Source: Amazonocrinis nigriterrae CENA67 (GTDB taxonomy: Bacteria > Cyanobacteriota > Cyanobacteriia > Cyanobacteriales > Nostocaceae). From it: a stretch of DNA of 47,465 nt. Made by a program: the position numbers and the translations under genes. Of this stretch, positions 43,973-47,465 are shown one piece after another. The stretch is taken from the NCBI RefSeq assembly GCF_016056305.1, contig NZ_JAECZC010000040.1, positions 1 to 47,465 on the forward strand. The letters are read 5' to 3'. Positions within the stretch are counted from its first letter, which is position 1, and every line of letters begins with the position of its first letter. The notes beneath the pieces are model-generated. The model did no database searches. It saw only the letters and a program-made list of their open reading frames with translations, and was not told the origin of the DNA.

Positions 43973-46900
43973 ATGCATCGTATAAACGCCACATCGGTGG
44001 GATGGAATCAGTCAGAAAATTTAGTTTTTTTAGAACAAACTCCAGCTCCCTTTGTATTTATTACGGCTGCTGATACCGACATTCAAACCTTAGCAGCTGC
44101 CGTCCCCAAATTACCCGCAACATTTCCTGCATTAAGAGTCGCTAATCTGTTGCAATTGCAGCAACAAATAAGTATAGATGCTTATGCAGAACAAGTTTTG
44201 GAACTGGCTCAGGTAATTATACTGCGCCTGTTAGGAGGACGTTCTTATTGGGCTTACGGTTTAGAAGTAGTCCAGGAAATTGTGCAACGTAATGGTACAA
44301 CCTTAATTGTAATGCCAGGAGACGATGCTCTTGATCCTCTATTAATTTCCCAGTCTACCGTGCCTTTGGGTATTGTGAACCAAGTATTGCAGTATTTCAA
44401 CGAAGGCGGAGTGGAAAATATTGTTAACGCTCTCAAATTTATCGCCGATACTTGCCTGTTAACTTCGTTTAATCCCTCACCCCCCCAGTTGGTTCCTCGT
44501 GTTGGTTTGTATCGAGGGGACTGGGGACTGGAGACTGGGGAACTCGGGGCCCCCTCTGGGTATAAGGGGCAATGGGGAATGGGGAATGGGGAATTGGGAG
44601 AAGAAAAATCCCAACTCCCAACTCCCAACTCCCCAATCCCTAAAGTTGGCGTTCTCTTCTACCGCGCTCATTACTTGGGGGGAAACACCAAAGTAATTGA
44701 TGCTTTGTGTGCTGCTTTAGTGCAGAAAAATTTACAACCTGTGCCAGTGTTTGTTTCTTCGTTGCGTGATCCGAATGTCCAAGCAGAGTTGAGCGAGTTT
44801 TTTGGCCCCAAAGACTCAGAGCAAATTGCAGTGCTACTGAATACCACTAGTTTTTCTCTGGCCAGATTAGAAACAGAAACACCCCAAATTGACTTGTGGG
44901 AAAAATTAGACGTGCCGGTGTTGCAGGTGATTCTCAGCGGTGGAGGTGTTGAACAGTGGGAGTTACAGTCACAAGGGCTTTCTCCCCGTGATATTGCCAT
45001 GAATGTGGCGCTTCCAGAGGTGGATGGACGAATTATTAGTCGTGCTGTGTCTTTTAAAGCAGTGCAAACGCGGAATTCTGACTTAGAAACAGATGTGGTA
45101 GTTTATGAACCAGTCAGCGATCGCATTGAGTTTGTAGCCCAATTAGCAGCTAATTGGGTGCGTCTGCGCTCTAAGCCACCCCAAGAACGACGAATCGCCC
45201 TAATTTTAGCCAATTACCCCAACCGCGATGGTCGCCTGGCTAATGGTGTGGGATTGGATACGCCAGCCAGTTGTATAGAAATTATCAAAGCATTGCAAGT
45301 TGCTGGTTATCTAGTGGAACATCCACCCACTCAAGTACAAGAATTAATTCAACGTCTCACTGCTGGTGTTACTAACGATCCAGAAGGTAGAGAATTACGC
45401 CCAGTATTGCAAAGTTTGTCTAGTACAGAATATCAAGAATATTTTACTTGTTTACCAACAGCCGTCCAGCAAGGCATTTGTGAACAATGGGGAATCGGGA
45501 ATTGGGAATTGGGAATCGGGAATCGGGAATCGGGAATCGGGAATCGGGAAAAGTCTTCTTCCCCCCCATCGCCCCATCTCCCTATCCCCCCATCTCTTCC
45601 CATTCCTGGCATTCAACTTGGTAACATCTTCGTGGGAATTCAGCCAGCACGGGGTTATGATCTTGACCCTAGTTTGAATTATCACGCCCCAGATTTAGCA
45701 CCAACCCATGCTTATTTAGCTTTTTACTATTGGATACGCGAGTGTTTTGGTGCTGATGCTGTTGTACATGTGGGGAAACATGGAAATTTAGAATGGCTAC
45801 CTGGTAAAAGTTTGGCTTTATCTAGTAGTTGTTATCCAGAAGTAGCGCTGGGGCCACTTCCCCACCTGTACCCGTTTATTGTGAATGACCCTGGTGAAGG
45901 TTCACAAGCTAAGCGCCGCGCTCAAGCGGTGGTGATAGACCATTTAACACCCCCCATGACTCGTGCCGAACTTTATGGTGGTTTGCAGCAGTTAGAAAAT
46001 TTAATTGATGAGTATTATGAGGCTGAAAGTTTAGATCCTTCACGTTTACCAGCAATTCGCGATCGCATCCGAGAATTAGTCATCCAAGAAAATCTTCACA
46101 AAGATTTAGGAATTGCAAATAAAAATGACATTTTGCAGTTTGAATCACTGATTTTAAATTTTCTCGATGGCTATCTTTGTGAATTGAAAGAAGCCCAAAT
46201 CCGTGATGGCTTGCATATTTTTGGGCAATGCCCCCAAGGACGCCAACTACGGGATTTAATAGTAGCGATCGCCCGTATCCCTAATCGCCACTCTCCAGGA
46301 ATCACCCGCGCCATAGCTCAAGATTGGGGTTTAGACTTTGATCCCCTGACAGCAGATTTATCAGCAGTCAGTGGTCAGTGGTCAGTAGTCAATGGCAAAC
46401 AATGCCACACTATCGGTGATATCGTCGAAGTTCTAGAACAACACGCCGCCTCACTAGTAGAACAACTCCTAACTCAGAACTCAGCACTCAGCAACGCCAC
46501 ATGCTCCACTTGGGGAGACCCCAAGACCGCAGTGGCTCCACCCTGCGGGAAGCCGCAGAAGCGTCTACAGCACTCAGCACTAACCACCGTCCTAGACTGG
46601 ATACGCGATCGCCTCCTCCCTGCTATCCAACAAACCCAAGATGAAATTACCAATTTGTTACGGGGACTTGCTGGTAGGTATGTCCAAAGCGCATCGGCTG
46701 GCGCACCCACGCGTGGGCGTCCTGAAGTGCTGCCAACTGGCAGAAACTTTTACTCAGTAGATATCCGTGCTATTCCCACAGAGACGGCTTGGGATGTAGG
46801 CAGGAGAGCCGCTGAGAACGTGATAGAATGCTATACTCAAGAAAATGGAGAGTATCCAAAAACACTAGGATTATCGTTATGGGGTACTGCCACCATGCGA

Positions 46901-47465
46901 ACTGGTGGTGATGACATCGCCGAAGCTTTGGCTTTTTTGGGTGTGCGACCTGTATGGGATGGTGCAGCACGGCGGGTAGTCGATTTTGAAATTTTGCCAT
47001 TAGCTATCTTGGGGCGTCCGCGTGTAGATGTTACCTTACGAATTTCCGGCTTTTTCCGAGATGCGTTTCCTAACCTGATTGACTTGTTCGACTCGGCAGT
47101 ACAAGCAGTAGCAGCCTTAGATGAGCCACCAGAACAGAACCCCCTAGCAGCGCAAGTTCGCCAAGATACAGATTTTTGGACGCAACAAGGTTTAACAAAA
47201 CAAGCAGCTAGTATGCGATCGCGCTATCGCATCTTTGGTTCAAAACCAGGTGCTTACGGTGCAGGTCTCCAAGGTTTAATTGAATCGCAAAATTGGACAG
47301 ATGACCAAGATTTAGCTCGTGCCTACATTAACTGGAGTTGCTATGCCTACTCTTCGGGAGCGGGGGAAGCAGGGGAGCAAGGGAGCAGGGGTGCAGGGGA
47401 GCAAGGGAGCAGGGGAGCAGGGGAGGCAACATCTCCCTCGTCTCCCTCATCCCCCTCATCCCCCT
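43973..47465 (+). CDS. cobN: Cobaltochelatase large subunit CobN, 3'-truncated by window edge
   Basis: ATP-dependent insertion of cobalt into the corrin ring in aerobic B12 synthesis; cyanobacterial forms belong to the CobN/ChlH/BchH family. The frame is open from ATG 43973 (ACAGG upstream) to the edge: 1164 codons, C-terminus missing. Family blocks: VGVLFYRAHYLGGNTKVIDAL, IALILANYPNRDGRLANGVG, GNIFVGIQPARGYDLDP, VHVGKHGNLEWLPGK, IVNDPGEGSQAKRRAQAVVIDHL, GAPTRGRPEVLPTGRNFYSVD and FGSKPGAYGAGL. Four repeat-derived stretches interrupt it in frame at about residues 182-223, 505-543, 832-871 and from 1128 on. Conserved blocks resume in frame after the first three, so it is probably functional. 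Confidence 0.93.
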   Translation, partial: MHRINATSVGWNQSENLVFLEQTPAPFVFITAADTDIQTLAAAVPKLPATFPALRVANLLQLQQQISIDAYAEQVLELAQVIILRLLGGRSYWAYGLEVVQEIVQRNGTTLIVMPGDDALDPLLISQSTVPLGIVNQVLQYFNEGGVENIVNALKFIADTCLLTSFNPSPPQLVPRVGLYRGDWGLETGELGAPSGYKGQWGMGNGELGEEKSQLPTPNSPIPKVGVLFYRAHYLGGNTKVIDALCAALVQKNLQPVPVFVSSLRDPNVQAELSEFFGPKDSEQIAVLLNTTSFSLARLETETPQIDLWEKLDVPVLQVILSGGGVEQWELQSQGLSPRDIAMNVALPEVDGRIISRAVSFKAVQTRNSDLETDVVVYEPVSDRIEFVAQLAANWVRLRSKPPQERRIALILANYPNRDGRLANGVGLDTPASCIEIIKALQVAGYLVEHPPTQVQELIQRLTAGVTNDPEGRELRPVLQSLSSTEYQEYFTCLPTAVQQGICEQWGIGNWELGIGNRESGIGNREKSSSPPSPHLPIPPSLPIPGIQLGNIFVGIQPARGYDLDPSLNYHAPDLAPTHAYLAFYYWIRECFGADAVVHVGKHGNLEWLPGKSLALSSSCYPEVALGPLPHLYPFIVNDPGEGSQAKRRAQAVVIDHLTPPMTRAELYGGLQQLENLIDEYYEAESLDPSRLPAIRDRIRELVIQENLHKDLGIANKNDILQFESLILNFLDGYLCELKEAQIRDGLHIFGQCPQGRQLRDLIVAIARIPNRHSPGITRAIAQDWGLDFDPLTADLSAVSGQWSVVNGKQCHTIGDIVEVLEQHAASLVEQLLTQNSALSNATCSTWGDPKTAVAPPCGKPQKRLQHSALTTVLDWIRDRLLPAIQQTQDEITNLLRGLAGRYVQSASAGAPTRGRPEVLPTGRNFYSVDIRAIPTETAWDVGRRAAENVIECYTQENGEYPKTLGLSLWGTATMRTGGDDIAEALAFLGVRPVWDGAARRVVDFEILPLAILGRPRVDVTLRISGFFRDAFPNLIDLFDSAVQAVAALDEPPEQNPLAAQVRQDTDFWTQQGLTKQAASMRSRYRIFGSKPGAYGAGLQGLIESQNWTDDQDLARAYINWSCYAYSSGAGEAGEQGSRGAGEQGSRGAGEATSPSSPSSPSSP
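44516..44640. repeat. In-frame repeat 1 in cobN
   Basis: GGGGACT heptamers, then GAACTCGGGGCCCCCTCTGG, then GGGAATG/GGGAATT and CCCAACT heptamers. It lies between VGLYR and PKVGVLFYRAHY, which are close together in the family, so it adds about 40 codons. No stop codon in frame. Confidence 0.85.
45487..45600. repeat. In-frame repeat 2 in cobN
   Basis: A run of GGGAATT and GGGAATC heptamers (about 45489-45550) followed by CCCCATC/CCCCCAT units. It lies directly before PIPGIQLGNIFVGIQPARG. Heptamers cycle through all three reading phases, yet no stop arises. Confidence 0.87.
46466..46585. repeat. In-frame repeat 3 in cobN
   Basis: CAGAACTCAGCACTCAGCAA-type units, then ATGCTCCACTTGGGGAGACC and CCCAAGACCGCAGTGGCTCC, which is the reverse complement of the module in the dual kinase at about 16155-16195. 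It ends with CAGCACTCAGCACTAAC. It adds about 40 codons before VLDWIRDRLLPAI. A smaller GTCAGTGGTCAGTGGTCAGT run lies just upstream at 46368-46392. Confidence 0.82.
47355..47465. repeat. In-frame repeat 4 in cobN, running off the edge
   Basis: GGGAGCAG/GGGGAGCA units read as Gly/Glu/Gln/Ser, then CTCCCTC/CCCTCATC units read as Ser/Pro. It follows NWSCYAYS, where the family continues with ordinary sequence. The window ends inside it, so return to the CobN frame cannot be checked. Confidence 0.8.

Noticed and set aside
45487-45600. Heptamer run taken as a possible CRISPR array
   Set aside because: Units are 7 bp, directly tandem and without spacers.
46680-46735. SAGAPTRGRPEVLPTGRNFYS stretch of cobN as another repeat insert
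   Set aside because: GAPTRGRP-x-VLPTGRN is a native conserved CobN block despite its GC-rich look.
43973-47465. cobN as a frameshifted pseudogene because of the repeats
   Set aside because: The frame stays open for 1164 codons and conserved CobN blocks reappear in the same frame after each of the first three repeats.

Overview
The window looks like chromosomal DNA of a filamentous cyanobacterium of the Nostoc/Calothrix type (Nostocales). Supporting signs are the octamer GCGATCGC (HIP1) at many places (for example 816-823 and 26273-26280), tandem 7-bp repeats of the STRR kind, an RNA-binding protein gene next to rpsU, a CYP110-like P450, and a very large Ser/Thr-His dual kinase. I found no tRNA, rRNA, CRISPR array, intact transposase or phage gene. 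Both window edges lie in the same CCCTCATC-type repeat, so this may be a draft contig that broke at repeats.

Layout. 0.1-7.1 kb is housekeeping: tatA-pth, rpsU (copy 1), a small membrane protein, rsmI, a pfkB-type kinase with cysQ, then rbp-rpsU (copy 2) and a membrane-anchored unknown. 7.1-8.9 kb is AT-rich and gene-free. 8.9-17.3 kb is a sesquiterpene-synthase/P450 pair with a convergent 1930-residue Ser/Thr-His kinase. This matches the minimal terpene clusters described in Nostoc. 17.3-20.4 kb holds repeat islands, an unknown soluble protein, a lipoprotein and a methyltransferase. 20.6-29.3 kb carries a GT39-like glycosyltransferase, a MarR regulator, an EmrA-like adaptor, two MFS pumps and an EamA transporter, probably an efflux locus under MarR control. 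29.4-31.2 kb has an Uma2-tail remnant and two tandemly duplicated TPR proteins. acs (31.6-33.6 kb) is flanked by inverted repeat copies, one of which carries a small MITE. 34-39.2 kb is a block of small unknown proteins and a 0.9-kb gene-free segment bounded by inverted repeats. 39.3-47.5 kb has an HtrA-type protease, a methyltransferase remnant, nanE, a GAF histidine kinase with a candidate bilin cysteine, and the first 1164 codons of cobN, which runs off the right edge.

The most unusual feature is repeat DNA inside genes. The same intergenic repeat families (GGGAATT/GGGAATC/GGGGACT heptamers and a GC-rich module) occur in frame inside cobN (four places), the GAF histidine kinase and the dual kinase, always without a stop. 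One repeat also appears to supply the start codon of the pfkB-type gene. Other points of note are a MITE with target duplication and an internal empty-site comparison, a perfect hairpin covering the rbp ribosome binding site, and matching candidate operator motifs before marR and emrA.

All calls come from reading the sequence. No database search or folding calculation was run.
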